Assembly (NCBI RefSeq): GCF_030124375.1
Contig: NZ_JASKLS010000009.1
Coordinates: 1-64,000, forward strand
Length of the DNA: 64,000 nt
Source of the DNA: Sinorhizobium sp. 6-70
Lineage (GTDB): Bacteria; Pseudomonadota; Alphaproteobacteria; Rhizobiales; Rhizobiaceae
Direction of reading: 5' to 3'
Part shown: one piece after another, positions 43,577 through 53,347 of the stretch
How positions within the stretch are numbered: the stretch's first letter is position 1
Layout of the letters: every line of letters starts with the position of its first letter
The notes under the pieces: model-generated
Databases searched by the model: none
What the model saw: only the letters and a program-made list of their open reading frames with translations
What the model was told of the DNA's origin: nothing
Made by a program: the position numbers and the translations under genes

Positions 43577-43870
43577 TCAAGCCTCGCCAGTCCCGCCTTG
43601 AGCCGCGCCAGACGCGTTCTGCGTGGATGGCGGGTTGCTCTCGCCAGCGCCTGCCCTCCTCCCTCCGATCGAACGGGTCCCACCTCCGCGAAATCGTTTC
43701 GCCAGATCCTCAAACGCCGCCTGCAGCGCCGTCTCTTCGAGTTCGATCTCGCCAAGTCCGGCCTTCAGTGCGATGCGGCCGATGCGCTCAGCCTCGCGGG
43801 TCTCGGCGAGCTTGAGCTGCTCCTGGAGTTGCGCGATTTCGGCGCGGATCTTCGAGGAGGGCTTTTTCAT
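43577..43870 (-). CDS. traC: TraC, relaxosome accessory protein
   Basis: A 97-aa protein with the TraC-like opening MKKPSSKIRAEIAQLQEQLK, a coiled-coil run to RIGRIALKAGLGEIELEE, and a Gly/Ser-rich tail. It is the first gene of the leftward traCDG operon and starts 143 bases from oriT. In Ti plasmids the homologue helps the TraA relaxase at oriT. A palindrome that may be its operator lies 18 bases upstream. Confidence 0.87.
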   Translation of the reverse strand: MKKPSSKIRAEIAQLQEQLKLAETREAERIGRIALKAGLGEIELEETALQAAFEDLAKRFRGGGTRSIGGRRAGAGESNPPSTQNASGAAQGGTGEA

Positions 43871-43887
43871 TGCGACTGTCTCCTTGG

Positions 43888-43910
43888 GTGCGAAAGCTTG
43901 TCTTTCGCAC
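43888..43910. promoter_or_regulatory. Inverted repeat upstream of traC, possible TraR box
   Basis: GTGCGAAAG, spacer CTTGT, CTTTCGCAC, perfect 9-base arms. A shorter one, AGTGCG-GAA-CGCACT, lies at 43928-43942. Ti-plasmid TraR binds 18-base palindromes at this place; these differ in sequence from that box, so the link to this TraR is inferred. Confidence 0.5.
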
Positions 43911-44012
43911 ACAGTTTTCCGGACGACAGTGCGGAACGCACTACTGTGAATCCTACAATCGCCATGAGCGATGCTTTCGTGGATCATCCCGGCCGCTCGA
44001 CACGAGCGGCTT

Positions 44013-44044
44013 CCAAGGGCGCAATTATACGTCGCTGGCGCGAC
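44013..44044. other. oriT: oriT, origin of conjugative transfer
   Basis: The site contains CCAAGGGCGCAATTATACGT and continues CGCTGGCGCGAC; this is the nic-region sequence of Ti-plasmid-type (Q-type) oriT as I know it. It lies between divergent traC and traA, as expected. The relaxase TraA would cut here. Confidence 0.9.
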
Positions 44045-44128
44045 GTTCTTCCTTCTCGGGAGCGCCTGGCGGGGCCGACCTCGCTGTCGAACATGTTGAT
44101 TTCGCTCGTCACAGGAAAGAATTACGCC

Positions 44129-47100
44129 GTGGCCCTCCCCCATTTCTCCGTGAGCATCGTCGCCCGCGGCTGCGGCCGCAGCGCCGTCCTGTCGGCGGCC
44201 TATCGGCATTGCGCCAAAATGGATTACGAGCGGGAGGCGCGGACGATCGACTACACGCGCAAGCAGGGCCTGCTTCACGAGGAGTTCGTTATCCCGGCCG
44301 ATGCGCCACAGTGGCTGCGAACGATGATTACCGATCGCTCTGTCTCTGGGGCCTCCGAAGCCTTCTGGAACAGGGTCGAAATGTTCGAGAAACGCGTCGA
44401 TGCGCAACTTGCTAAGGATGTGACCATTGCGCTGCCGGTTGAACTTTCGACCGAGCAGAATATCGCACTCGTCAGAGACTTCGTTGAACTGCAGATCAGC
44501 TCGAAAGGCATGGTGGCCGACTGGGTCTATCATGACGCGCCGGGCAATCCGCATGTGCATCTGTTGACGACGCTCCGGCCGCTCACCGAAGACGGATTCG
44601 GCGCGAAGAAGGTTGCCTTGCTCGGGCCGGACGGCAAGCAGATGCGCAACGACGTTGGCAAGATCGTCTACGAACTGTGGGCGGGAAGTCTCAACGACTT
44701 CAATGTCTTTCGCGATGGCTGGTTCGCCTGCCAGAACAGGCATCTTGCGCTCGCCGGCTTCGACATCCGCGTCGACGGCCGATCATTTGAGAAGCAGGGA
44801 ATCGAACTCACGCCGACCATTCACCTCGGTGTCGGCGCCAAAGCGATTGAGCGGAAGTCGGCCGAGGCCGACCGAGACATTTCTCTAGAACGGCTAGAGC
44901 TTCAGGAAGAGCGTCGCGCCGAAAACGCCCGCCGCATCCAACGCCGTCCTGAGATCGTGCTCGACCTGATAACGAGAGAGAAAAGCGTCTTCGACGAACG
45001 CGACGTCGCCAAGATCCTTCACCGCTATATCGATGATGCAGGCCTCTTCCAAAGCCTGATGGCAAGGATCCTGCAGAGTCCGGACACGCTCCGCCTCGAG
45101 CGCGAATGGATCGAATTTTCAAGCGGCGTTCGAGTGCCGGCCAAGTACACGACGCGGGACCTCATCCGGCTCGAAGCGGAGATGGCCAACCGGGCAATCT
45201 GGTTGTCTCAACGATCCTCCCAGGGCGTTGCCGATGCCGTGCGTAAAGCGACGTTTGCCCGTCACTCGCGCCTGTCGGACGAACAGAAGTCGGCGATCGC
45301 ACACGTTACCGGCGGCGAGCGCATCGCCGCGGTAATCGGGCGTGCCGGCGCCGGCAAGACGACGATGATGAAGGCCGCACGAGAAGCCTGGGAGACCGCA
45401 GGATACCGCGTTGTTGGCGGCGCGCTCGCCGGCAAGGCCGCCGAAGGCTTGGACAAGGAAGCCGGTATTCTCTCCCGAACGCTGTCATCTTGGGAGCTGC
45501 GCTGGAACGAGGGTCGCAATCAGCTGGACGACAAGACAGTGTTCGTCCTCGATGAAGCGGGCATGGTGTCGTCGCGGCAGATGGCGCTGTTTGTCGAGGC
45601 GGCGGCCAAGGCCGGCGCCAAACTCGTTCTTGTGGGCGACCCCGAACAGCTCCAGCCGATCGAAGCGGGTGCTGCATTCCGGGCCATTGCCGACCGGATC
45701 GGCTATGCGGAACTCGAAACCATCTACCGCCAGCGCGAACAGTGGATGCGCGACGCCTCGCTCCACCTGGCCCGCGGCAATATCGGCAAAGCAGTGGAAG
45801 CTTATCGCGCGCAGGGCCACGTCGATGGCGCCGAGCTCAAGGCAGATGCAGTGCAGGAGTTGATCCTCGACTGGAGCCGCGACTACGATCCAGCCAAGAC
45901 ATCGCTGATCCTGGCGCATCTGCGTCGCGACGTCCGCATGCTCAACGAGATGGCACGCGCAAAGCTTGTCGAACGTGGCCTTGTCGCCGAGGGATGTGCA
46001 TTCCGGACCGCCGACGGACACCGGAAATTCGCAGCCGGCGACCAGATCGTGTTCCTCAAGAACGAGGGTTCGCTCGGTGTCAAGAACGGCATGCTGGCGA
46101 AGGTCGTTGACGCAGCGCCCGGGCGTATCGTTGCGGAAGTCGGAGAAGGCGAACACCACCGCCAGGTCACGGTCGAGCAACGCTTCTACGCCAATGTCGA
46201 TCATGGCTATGCCACCACGATCCATAAGAGCCAGGGTGCCACCGTCGACCGGGTGAAGGTGCTGGCGTCGCTTTCGCTCGATCGCCATCTCACCTACGTT
46301 GCCATGACCCGCCACCGCGAGGACCTTGGCCTCTATTACGGCCGTCGATCCTTCGCGAAGGCGGGCGGCCTGATCCCGATCCTGTCGCGGAGGAACGCCA
46401 AGGAAACGACGCTAGATTATGCGGGCGGCCGCTTCTACCGCCAAGCCCTTCGCTTCGCAGAGACCCGTGGCCTGCACCTCGTCAACGTTGCGCGCACGAT
46501 CGTTCGCGATCGGCTTGAATGGACCGTCCGGCAGAAAGCGAAGCTCGCCGAACTCGGCGCACGTCTGACGGCGATTGCCGGCAAGCTTGGTCTCTCCGCC
46601 GCTGCCGTCAGGACCTCTCAATCGCACACCATCAAGGAGTCGAAACCAATGATATCGGGCATCACCACGTTCCCAAGATCGCTGAAACAGGCAGTCGAAG
46701 ACCGGCTGGCCGCCGACCCCGCCCTGAAGAAGCAATGGGAGGAAGTCTCGGGCCGCTTTCACATCGTCTACGCTCAGCCGGAAGCGGCGTTTAAGGCCGT
46801 CAATGTCGACGCGATGCTGAAGGAAGAAGACACGGCGACATCGACCATCGCCAGGATCGGTTCCGAACCGGAAGGCTTCGGTGCGCTGAAAGGTAAAACC
46901 GGGATCCTCGCGAGCCGCGCCGACAAGCAGAGTCGAGACAGGGCCATTACCAATGCGCCTGCGCTCGCCCGAAACCTGGAGCGCTATCTGCGTCAGCGGA
47001 CTGAGGCCGAACGCAAATATGTAGCTGACGAGCGCGCCGTGCGTCTGAAGGTCTCGCTCGACATTCCGGCGCTATCGCCGGAGGCAAAGCAGACACTCGC

Positions 47101-47440
47101 ACGCGTGCGTGACACCATCGATCGCAACGATCATCCGGCAGGCCTCGAATACGCGCTCTCGGACAAAATGGTGAAAGCGGAACTCGAAGGGTTTGCGAGA
47201 GCCGTGTCGGAGCGTTTCGGCGAACGCACCTTCCTGCCACTTGCCGCCAAGGACACGAACGGTCGGCCCTTCCAGTCCGTGACATCAGGCATGTCGGCGC
47301 GGCAGAAGGCGGAAGTGCAATCTGCCTGGAACTCTATGCGGACGGTCCAGCAACTTTCCGCACATGAGCGCACAACCGAGGCATTGAAGCAGGCGGAAAC
47401 GCTGCGGCAAACGAAGAGCCAGGGGCTCTCGCTCAAATGA
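44129..47440 (+). CDS. traA: TraA, relaxase-helicase of conjugal transfer
   Basis: A 1103-aa Ti-type relaxase. The N-terminal relaxase domain has VLSAAYRHCAKMDYEREART and the metal histidines in GNPHVHLLTTLRP (about residue 150). A RecD/TraI-like helicase follows with Walker A GRAGAGKTTM (about 407), DEAGMV, and GYATTIHKSQGATVDRV. It cuts oriT and unwinds the transferred strand. I start at GTG 44129 (giving VALPHFSVSIVARGCGRS), with AGGAAAG upstream; the frame is open much further left but crosses oriT. It heads traAFBH. Confidence 0.95.
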   Translation: MALPHFSVSIVARGCGRSAVLSAAYRHCAKMDYEREARTIDYTRKQGLLHEEFVIPADAPQWLRTMITDRSVSGASEAFWNRVEMFEKRVDAQLAKDVTIALPVELSTEQNIALVRDFVELQISSKGMVADWVYHDAPGNPHVHLLTTLRPLTEDGFGAKKVALLGPDGKQMRNDVGKIVYELWAGSLNDFNVFRDGWFACQNRHLALAGFDIRVDGRSFEKQGIELTPTIHLGVGAKAIERKSAEADRDISLERLELQEERRAENARRIQRRPEIVLDLITREKSVFDERDVAKILHRYIDDAGLFQSLMARILQSPDTLRLEREWIEFSSGVRVPAKYTTRDLIRLEAEMANRAIWLSQRSSQGVADAVRKATFARHSRLSDEQKSAIAHVTGGERIAAVIGRAGAGKTTMMKAAREAWETAGYRVVGGALAGKAAEGLDKEAGILSRTLSSWELRWNEGRNQLDDKTVFVLDEAGMVSSRQMALFVEAAAKAGAKLVLVGDPEQLQPIEAGAAFRAIADRIGYAELETIYRQREQWMRDASLHLARGNIGKAVEAYRAQGHVDGAELKADAVQELILDWSRDYDPAKTSLILAHLRRDVRMLNEMARAKLVERGLVAEGCAFRTADGHRKFAAGDQIVFLKNEGSLGVKNGMLAKVVDAAPGRIVAEVGEGEHHRQVTVEQRFYANVDHGYATTIHKSQGATVDRVKVLASLSLDRHLTYVAMTRHREDLGLYYGRRSFAKAGGLIPILSRRNAKETTLDYAGGRFYRQALRFAETRGLHLVNVARTIVRDRLEWTVRQKAKLAELGARLTAIAGKLGLSAAAVRTSQSHTIKESKPMISGITTFPRSLKQAVEDRLAADPALKKQWEEVSGRFHIVYAQPEAAFKAVNVDAMLKEEDTATSTIARIGSEPEGFGALKGKTGILASRADKQSRDRAITNAPALARNLERYLRQRTEAERKYVADERAVRLKVSLDIPALSPEAKQTLARVRDTIDRNDHPAGLEYALSDKMVKAELEGFARAVSERFGERTFLPLAAKDTNGRPFQSVTSGMSARQKAEVQSAWNSMRTVQQLSAHERTTEALKQAETLRQTKSQGLSLK

Positions 47441-48003
47441 CGGCTGCAACTCGAACAGGAGCGCGGGCGTTCGCGCGGCGAAGGCAATCCGCCATCACCC
47501 CAGCGATTTCTGCTGCTGCCATCGCACTGGTTGCACTGACTGGGTTCCTGGGCGGCTATCGGATCAATCTCACGCCGAGCGAACCGCTGGGTCTCTGGCG
47601 CATTGTTCCGCTCGACCGTCCAGCTGATATCGGCGACCTCGTGTTCATATGCCCTCCAGACGCGGCCAGCACGCGAGAGGCGAGAGTGCGGGGCTATCTC
47701 CGCTCCGGCCTTTGCCCGGGCGGCGTCGCACCGCTCATCAAGACGGTCGTCGCAGTTGGCGGCCAGCGCATCGGGATCGCCGCCGCGGTGACGATCGACG
47801 GGCGCATGCTTCCTACGTCCACTCTGGCGGAGAAAGACGGCAAGGGTCGACCGCTGACACCGTTTTCGGGCGGCGTGGTACCGCGCGGACAGGTCTATCT
47901 GCATTCGGCTTTCGCCGCCTCGTTCGACTCCCGTTACTTCGGGCCTGTGCCGGCGTCCGGCGTTCTCGGTCTGGCGCGTGGGGTGCTGACCTATGCGCCG
48001 TGA
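47437..48003 (+). CDS. traF: TraF, signal peptidase-like pilin maturase
   Basis: A 188-aa S26-family peptidase with an N-terminal membrane anchor. The catalytic serine lies in TPSEPLGLWRI (about residue 47) and the lysine in LIKTVVAVGGQRI (about 99). In related systems TraF processes and cyclises the TrbC pilin in the inner membrane. It overlaps the traA stop by 4 bases and the traB start by 11. Confidence 0.92.
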   Translation: MTAATRTGARAFARRRQSAITPAISAAAIALVALTGFLGGYRINLTPSEPLGLWRIVPLDRPADIGDLVFICPPDAASTREARVRGYLRSGLCPGGVAPLIKTVVAVGGQRIGIAAAVTIDGRMLPTSTLAEKDGKGRPLTPFSGGVVPRGQVYLHSAFAASFDSRYFGPVPASGVLGLARGVLTYAP

Positions 48004-49156
48004 TTGGTTCCAGCCAACCCTGCTCATCATCGCGTCGGCTGGCGCCGGCACGGTAGCATGGAGCGGCCACGTACTGCTTCTGCCAGTGGCGCTCGGGTTT
48101 CCCGTTCTCTGGTCGCTGGCGCGAACGAGGCACACGGCAACACTCGTGTCTGCAGCATACTTCCTGTCAGCGTCGCGCGGCCTGCCGCAAGGCGTGGCAG
48201 CCTTCTATTCGTCCGATCTCTGGCCCGGCCTGCTGCTATGGTTCGCCGCCTCCGCAAGCTTTGTTGCGATGCATGCGCTGTTGTGGGCGAAGGACGCCGG
48301 CTATCGCCCGGCTCGCTATGTGCTGGCGGCCGTCCTGATGGCGATTCCCCCTTTCGGCATTACCGGCTGGGGGCATCCCGTCACGGCCGCCGGCGTCTTG
48401 TTTCCGGCATGGGGATACTGGGGACTGGCTGCCACGACAGCCGGCCTCGCGGGCCTCGTTTCCCGCCTATGGCCGGCTGTCGCCATTGCCCTCACAGGCT
48501 TTTGGCTCTGGTCCGCCGCATTCTGGACCGAGCCGAAGCTACCGCAAGCATGGCGGGGCGTCGATCTCGAGTTAGGTGCGTCGCTCGGACGGAACACCAG
48601 CATGCTGCGCCACCGTGATCTGATTGCAACGGTGAGCGAACGAGCCACGGACGGTGTTCGATACATTGTCCTTCCCGAGATCGCTTTGGGCTTTTGGACG
48701 CCGACAATCGAGCGCCTCTGGACCCGTTCGCTGGCGGGACAAGATGCAACGGTTCTCGCGGGTGCGGCAATCGTCGACGCGGACGGATACGACAATGTCA
48801 TCGTCGCGATTTCCTTTGAGGGCAGTCAGATTCTCTACCGGGAACGGATGCCGGTTCCGGGCTCTATGTGGCAGCCCTGGAGGCTGCTCTTCGGCGGCAG
48901 CGCCGGTGCAAACGCGCATTTCTTCGCAAATCCGGTGGTGGCTCTCGACCCCGGCCGCGCCGCGCTGCTGATCTGCTACGAGCAACTGATCATCTGGCCG
49001 GTGCTGCAATCGATGCTCGGCGATCCCGACTTGATCGTTGCGGTCGGCAACGGATGGTGGACCAAAGGAACATCCATCGTCGCCATCCAGCGCGCCAGTA
49101 CCGCGGCATGGGCGAAGCTGTTCGCAAAACCGCTTGTTCTTTCCTTCAACACCTGA
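47993..49156 (+). CDS. traB: TraB, nitrilase-fold conjugal transfer protein
   Basis: A 387-aa protein with six to seven N-terminal membrane segments (for example PTLLIIASAGAGTVAWSGHV) and a C-terminal carbon-nitrogen hydrolase domain: glutamate in IVLPEIALGFW (about residue 228) and cysteine in LLICYEQLIIWP (about 327). This resembles apolipoprotein N-acyltransferase in layout. Ti-plasmid TraB contributes to transfer efficiency; the exact reaction is unknown. I do not see the usual catalytic lysine clearly (YRERMPVPGS). Confidence 0.88.
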   Translation: MRRDWFQPTLLIIASAGAGTVAWSGHVLLLPVALGFPVLWSLARTRHTATLVSAAYFLSASRGLPQGVAAFYSSDLWPGLLLWFAASASFVAMHALLWAKDAGYRPARYVLAAVLMAIPPFGITGWGHPVTAAGVLFPAWGYWGLAATTAGLAGLVSRLWPAVAIALTGFWLWSAAFWTEPKLPQAWRGVDLELGASLGRNTSMLRHRDLIATVSERATDGVRYIVLPEIALGFWTPTIERLWTRSLAGQDATVLAGAAIVDADGYDNVIVAISFEGSQILYRERMPVPGSMWQPWRLLFGGSAGANAHFFANPVVALDPGRAALLICYEQLIIWPVLQSMLGDPDLIVAVGNGWWTKGTSIVAIQRASTAAWAKLFAKPLVLSFNT

Positions 49157-49172
49157 TGCCCGAGGAAACGCC

Positions 49173-49781
49173 ATGCTCGACGCTGCTTTGATTAAAGACT
49201 GTGCCGACCCTTCTCTCACGCCCGCGATCGTCGAGCAGTTCGTGACGGCCGCCGGATCGGCCGATCCCCTCGCCGTAACCGTCAGATCGGGTGGGCGATT
49301 GATCCTCGTGCCGAAGGCCAGATCGGCCGACGAAGCGATGGCGATCGTGCAGCAATATGCCGGAAAGGCTGTCGTCCGTGTCGGTCTGACGCAGTTTCCG
49401 GCTGGTGTGGCCGTCAAGGATCCGGCCGGCCTTAAGACGGATCTGGTCGAGCCTTGCGAGAACCTACGCAAGGGAACGGCGCTGTTCGCCAAGATCCTCA
49501 GGATCGTCGCCAAATGGTACGGCAATCCAAAGAGCGACGACGTCTTCCCGCAGATCTTCGAGAACACCGTCTACGCATGGAAGACCGGCGAATTCGAGGG
49601 CGTAGGGATGTTCCAGGCGCCTGATCCGGGAGGGAACATCAGGTCAGAACCTGTGTCGCCTTGGGGCAAGGACGACAGCGGCGACAGCCAGGCCGGAGAT
49701 ACCACCGCCGGAACGCCCGACACCAACAACATTGGTTCGGCTGAGATGCGGATCGACCTGTCGAGGATCGGAGGAAAATGA
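49173..49781 (+). CDS. traH: TraH, conjugal transfer protein
   Basis: A 202-aa protein matching TraH of Ti plasmids: MLDAALIKDCADPSLTPAIV, then DPLAVTVRSGGRLILVP and GTALFAKILRIVAKWYG. The C-terminal 40 residues are low-complexity, Gly/Asp/Thr-rich. Start ATG 49173 is 16 bases after traB stops, with GAGGAAA upstream. It closes the traAFBH operon. Its function in transfer is not well defined. Confidence 0.87.
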   Translation: MLDAALIKDCADPSLTPAIVEQFVTAAGSADPLAVTVRSGGRLILVPKARSADEAMAIVQQYAGKAVVRVGLTQFPAGVAVKDPAGLKTDLVEPCENLRKGTALFAKILRIVAKWYGNPKSDDVFPQIFENTVYAWKTGEFEGVGMFQAPDPGGNIRSEPVSPWGKDDSGDSQAGDTTAGTPDTNNIGSAEMRIDLSRIGGK

Positions 49782-49986
49782 CGATGCCCGCGCTACAGCC
49801 GGCGTGTGATCTGCTCGGCTCGCGCAAGTCAGCCGGGTTTCGTCACGAGCGCGGCTGGCTCAACACTCAAAACCCTTGGCGATGTGGGCCGAGAACGGTG
49901 AAACTAACTGAAACATTCGCCCGCTCAATCACTCTGATTTAGCGCACTCAGCCCCGAGAGGCCTGCCAATTATTCCTGCGTGACCG

Positions 49987-50278
49987 ATGCAGGTTGATCG
50001 TCATGACCTCCTTGAGGTCCATAGCGTTTCCGCAATCCTCGAACACCGGCGTCCTCTCACTGGCGATGAAGCTGTCTATGTTGTCTCTACGGAGAATGGA
50101 TCCAGAAAATGGCTTCGCGCCTGCACTCGATCCCTCTGTATCAAGCGCAGTTCTCCAGAGCCCGCAGGACAACATCTCGCCGGTAGAAAAAGTGACAATC
50201 CCAGCAGGAAGAACTCGCTGGAATGGTCGAGGCGCTGAGGTATGTCCCTGATGTTCCCACGCAGGATGAGGACTGATG
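49987..50278 (+). pseudogene. traM pseudogene (antiactivator), frameshifted
   Basis: The first frame keeps LEVHSVSAILEHRRPLTGDE, equivalent to LEALAVSAIREHRRLLAADE in the intact traM at 53.8 kb. Frame is then lost, and the 3' part, in another frame, ends MVEALRYVPDVPTQDED, equivalent to IIDALGYIPDVPLGDE. It sits tail-to-tail with traR1 as the intact traM does with traR2. The TraR antiactivator from this locus is therefore missing. Confidence 0.82.
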
Positions 50279-50279
50279 C

Positions 50280-50984
50280 TCAGATCAGTCCGCGGTCCTT
50301 GGCAATCGCGACAAGCTGGGGAACGCTCTTGGCGTCGAACTTTCGCCGCGCGCTGTCCAGATAGTGCTGCACCGTCCTCGCATTGATGCCCGTTAGCATC
50401 GCGGTGTCCGGCGCGCTCCTTCCCTTCATCGCCCACATGAGGCACATGGCCTCCCTCGGTGAAAGCATCCGCCTTGGCGCGACGAGCGTCGTAGCGCCTA
50501 TAATCTTCAAGCGGTAATGGATGGCCATGACCGCCTGCATTGCCTTTCGGCCGCCCCGCAGTTTCGAAATATCCGCCTTCCGATCCGATGACGCCAAGGT
50601 CAACATCATCGTCGAGCCATAACTTCCTTCGACCGGAATCGTAACACCGCTATAAATTCCGTGTTCGACCGCCTGGTCGCGAAATCGCCTGAGGTCGGAA
50701 GATCCGCAACCTGGCCAGTCGTCGGCCGTCCAGGCAAACATGTCCATGCGGCGCTTGGCCTCCGTGACGACCGGGTCGAGGCGAGCGTAGTGACGGGTGA
50801 GATAAACGCCCTGCCACGCCTTGGGATAGGAATTGAAGGTCCGGACTTCCGCGCCTTCGGTTTGCAGATAGGCAAAACGCTCGAATCCGCACGCCCGCGC
50901 GAAACTCTTGACCGCGTACTTGATCATACGTTCATCGTGCGCGGCTTCCGCCATGTCGATGAGAGAGCGAAAGTCTTCGTCCAC
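50280..50984 (-). CDS. traR: TraR1, LuxR-type quorum-sensing activator of transfer
   Basis: A 234-aa TraR, the same length as the Agrobacterium protein. Ligand-site residues are present: W in KAWQGVY, D in RLDPVVTEAK, W in MFAWTADDW and G in SGVTIP. The C-terminal HTH is LSPREAMCLMWAMKGR to TVQHYLDSARRKF. With an acyl-homoserine lactone it should activate tra/trb genes. I start at GTG 50984 after AAGGAGAAAA, the same as for traR2; an ATG at 51011 would swallow the ribosome site. Its own traM is broken. Confidence 0.88.
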   Translation of the reverse strand: MDEDFRSLIDMAEAAHDERMIKYAVKSFARACGFERFAYLQTEGAEVRTFNSYPKAWQGVYLTRHYARLDPVVTEAKRRMDMFAWTADDWPGCGSSDLRRFRDQAVEHGIYSGVTIPVEGSYGSTMMLTLASSDRKADISKLRGGRKAMQAVMAIHYRLKIIGATTLVAPRRMLSPREAMCLMWAMKGRSAPDTAMLTGINARTVQHYLDSARRKFDAKSVPQLVAIAKDRGLI

Positions 50985-51949
50985 TGACTTTTCTCCTTTA
51001 TGTTGAGCCAAGAGGGTTTCAACTTCGCCGCGATTGTCACGGCCTTCACTCTAGGGCGCAACCATGCGGCTAGCCGAAGCTGCATCAATCGTGGATCGCG
51101 ACCGTACACTCATGCCGCAGTCGCGAACCGAGGTCTAAACACGTTCTACGCGCATTCAAGTCAATGTTGATCTAAAACATGACTGGAAAATATAAGATTC
51201 CATCGGCGTCGGCTTTGTAAAGAACTCCCTGAAATGACGAAACGCTAAGTGGAAGGAACGTTGAACGTGCCCATGCGACCCGTTTGGAGAAAGATTGCGT
51301 GGCATGCGGCCGGGCGTCTCCGCGACGCGATCCCACAGGAAGTCGCCGGATGTGCTCCCATCTGACCAGGAAGGTGTGGGCCAGGAGTTCGTCGGAAACA
51401 GCCTCAGCGTGCGAGCACAGATGCTCAACGACGTCGGCCATATGCTGTCGAACACAAACGCGGGCAAAGCGGCATGACTCGGCGCTCAGCCTTTCGTTTC
51501 GGTTGGCGCCAAAGTCGATTATCAGGTGAACGAGCGCGTCAGCCTTTTCCTCATTGCCAACTTCGATAAGTATTTCCGCGAGGAGAACGACACGACGCAG
51601 TACGACAGGTCGAGGGCCACAGCAACTGCCGGATGGAGCCAGTGAACTCGGCGAGCCGGTTCTCGACACGGGGACAGATAGGAATCGTTCGAACCCAGCG
51701 AATTGTTGAGGAAGAAGGGGGCGGTCGACCAGACGAGAGACGGCGGCCGCTTATCGAGAGGTCGGCGCTGGATTTTCCAGCGCCTTTGTCGTTTATTTGA
51801 TCCAGACGGGTGCCAGTGCCCTCGAACGGCTCGCATCGCCGAGGCCGTAAGTCGCCGGAAATTCCAAAGACAAATTCAGACGGTTTCTCAGTTAAAATTG
51901 GTCGGTCGATGGCTTTAAATCGGACGGAGATTGGGCTAAAAATAGACGC
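50985..51949. other. 960-base stretch with one doubtful minus-strand frame
   Basis: A minus-strand open frame at 51172-51669 contains VVLLAEILIEVGNEEKADAL followed by VHLIIDFGANRNERL, which looks like real protein, but its flanks are in shifted frames and no start site is clear. It is best seen as a decayed gene of unknown family. The rest holds the traR1 promoter and a short leader to the DUF4143 ATPase. Confidence 0.4.
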
Positions 51950-53203
51950 ATGGTAGACACCGTGCTTCGTAAACCACTGATCGGTCGTAAGGCTCATCCA
52001 GTAGTCGAGACCGCGCTTGCCGATACCCGTGTTGTCCTGATAGCTGGCCCCCGGCAAGCTGGAAAGACCACTCTAGCCCGCCAGTTCTCAGGCTCCGATC
52101 GCGCTTATGTCACCCTTGACGACGCGGGCGCCCTGAATGCCGCCAAAACGGATCCGGTCGGATTCATCCGGGGTCTTAACAGAGCCGTAATCGATGAGGT
52201 TCAGCGCGCTCCGGAACTGATATTGGCAATCAAGGAAAGCGTAGACCGCCAGGACGCTCCCGGCAGATTTCTCCTCACGGGGTCTGCCAATCTGGCGACT
52301 GTCCCTGCGATCGCCGATTCGCTTGCTGGACGCATGGCCGTGGTTCCCCTCCTGCCCTTCGCCCAGTCCGAACTCCGTTCCACTCCAGGTCAATTGCTGG
52401 ATCGGCTATTCGCGGGCGAGGAACCTGAGACCGGTGATGGGACTGTATTTGGTGACGATCTCCTGGAGACTGTGCTGCGCGGTGGCTATCCGGAGGTCCT
52501 GCGCAGGGCGACTCCTGCCCGCCGCGTTGCCTGGTTGGAGGACTATGTCGCGCTGATTCTCGATCGGGACGTTCGAGACATTGCTAACATCGACCAGCTC
52601 GATCGGCTGCCGCGATTGTTAGATGTCCTTGCGGAACATGCCGGCCAACTGGTGAACCACAGCAGTTTCGGTGCCGCATTGGGGTTGTCAAGTGTGACCG
52701 CTCAGAAATATGTCGCCATCCTCGAGCGGCTTTTTCTGGTCAGGACGCTGACGCCGTGGTCGAACAACCGCTTGAGCCGGTTAATTAAGACACCCAAGTT
52801 GCATTTTCTCGACACAGGACTGCTGGCGAGCCTGCGGGAGGAGGAAGCCGATGTCTTGCGCGAAAACAGAACCCGCTTTGGAGCATTGCTCGAGAGCTTT
52901 GTCGTTTCCGAGCTTTTGAAATTGGCGTCGTGGTCGGAGCGTCGTCTCTCGTTCTCGCACTATAGGACGAAGGATAAGGATGAGGTCGATGTCGTAATCG
53001 AGGACCGGCGCGGTCGCATTGTCGGCATTGAGGTCAAGGCGTCAGCGACGGTGAAGGCTGAGGATTTTAGGGGATTGCGACAGTTGCAAGAAGCCGTTGG
53101 CGATCGTTTTGTCAGAGGGCTGGTCTTGCACGATCATGACCGTGTGACGCCTTTCGGAGAGAAATTGCAAGCAGCACCGCTGTCCATTCTGTGGACCATG
53201 TAG
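51950..53203 (+). CDS. AAA_14/DUF4143 ATPase
   Basis: A 417-aa protein: N-terminal AAA ATPase with Walker A IAGPRQAGKTTLAR (about residue 32) and Walker B RAVIDEVQRAP (about 83), then TGSANLATVP (sensor), and a C-terminal DUF4143 domain with a PD-(D/E)XK-like core KDEVDVVIEDRRGRIVGIEV. This family is common and sometimes considered a toxin-antitoxin or stress-related cargo; its role is unknown. It sits between the two traR/traM pairs next to an HTH gene and may have come with them. Confidence 0.82.
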   Translation: MVDTVLRKPLIGRKAHPVVETALADTRVVLIAGPRQAGKTTLARQFSGSDRAYVTLDDAGALNAAKTDPVGFIRGLNRAVIDEVQRAPELILAIKESVDRQDAPGRFLLTGSANLATVPAIADSLAGRMAVVPLLPFAQSELRSTPGQLLDRLFAGEEPETGDGTVFGDDLLETVLRGGYPEVLRRATPARRVAWLEDYVALILDRDVRDIANIDQLDRLPRLLDVLAEHAGQLVNHSSFGAALGLSSVTAQKYVAILERLFLVRTLTPWSNNRLSRLIKTPKLHFLDTGLLASLREEEADVLRENRTRFGALLESFVVSELLKLASWSERRLSFSHYRTKDKDEVDVVIEDRRGRIVGIEVKASATVKAEDFRGLRQLQEAVGDRFVRGLVLHDHDRVTPFGEKLQAAPLSILWTM

Positions 53204-53347
53204 TTGCAAAGCGCGTCGAGCCTTTTCCGAACCGGGAGCACGGATCGAGTGTAAGATCGGTGTGCTGCGATTTTTGTCTTAAGCGTCGGGAAGCTACTCC
53301 TATCTTCATCGTCGCGAGTGCGGCTCACCCCGAGAGCTTGCGCCATT

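Noticed and set aside
43496..44128. Extended N-terminus of TraA upstream of 44129
   Set aside because: The extension runs through traC, traD and oriT on the opposite strand and has no similarity to TraA, which starts at VALPHFSVSIV.
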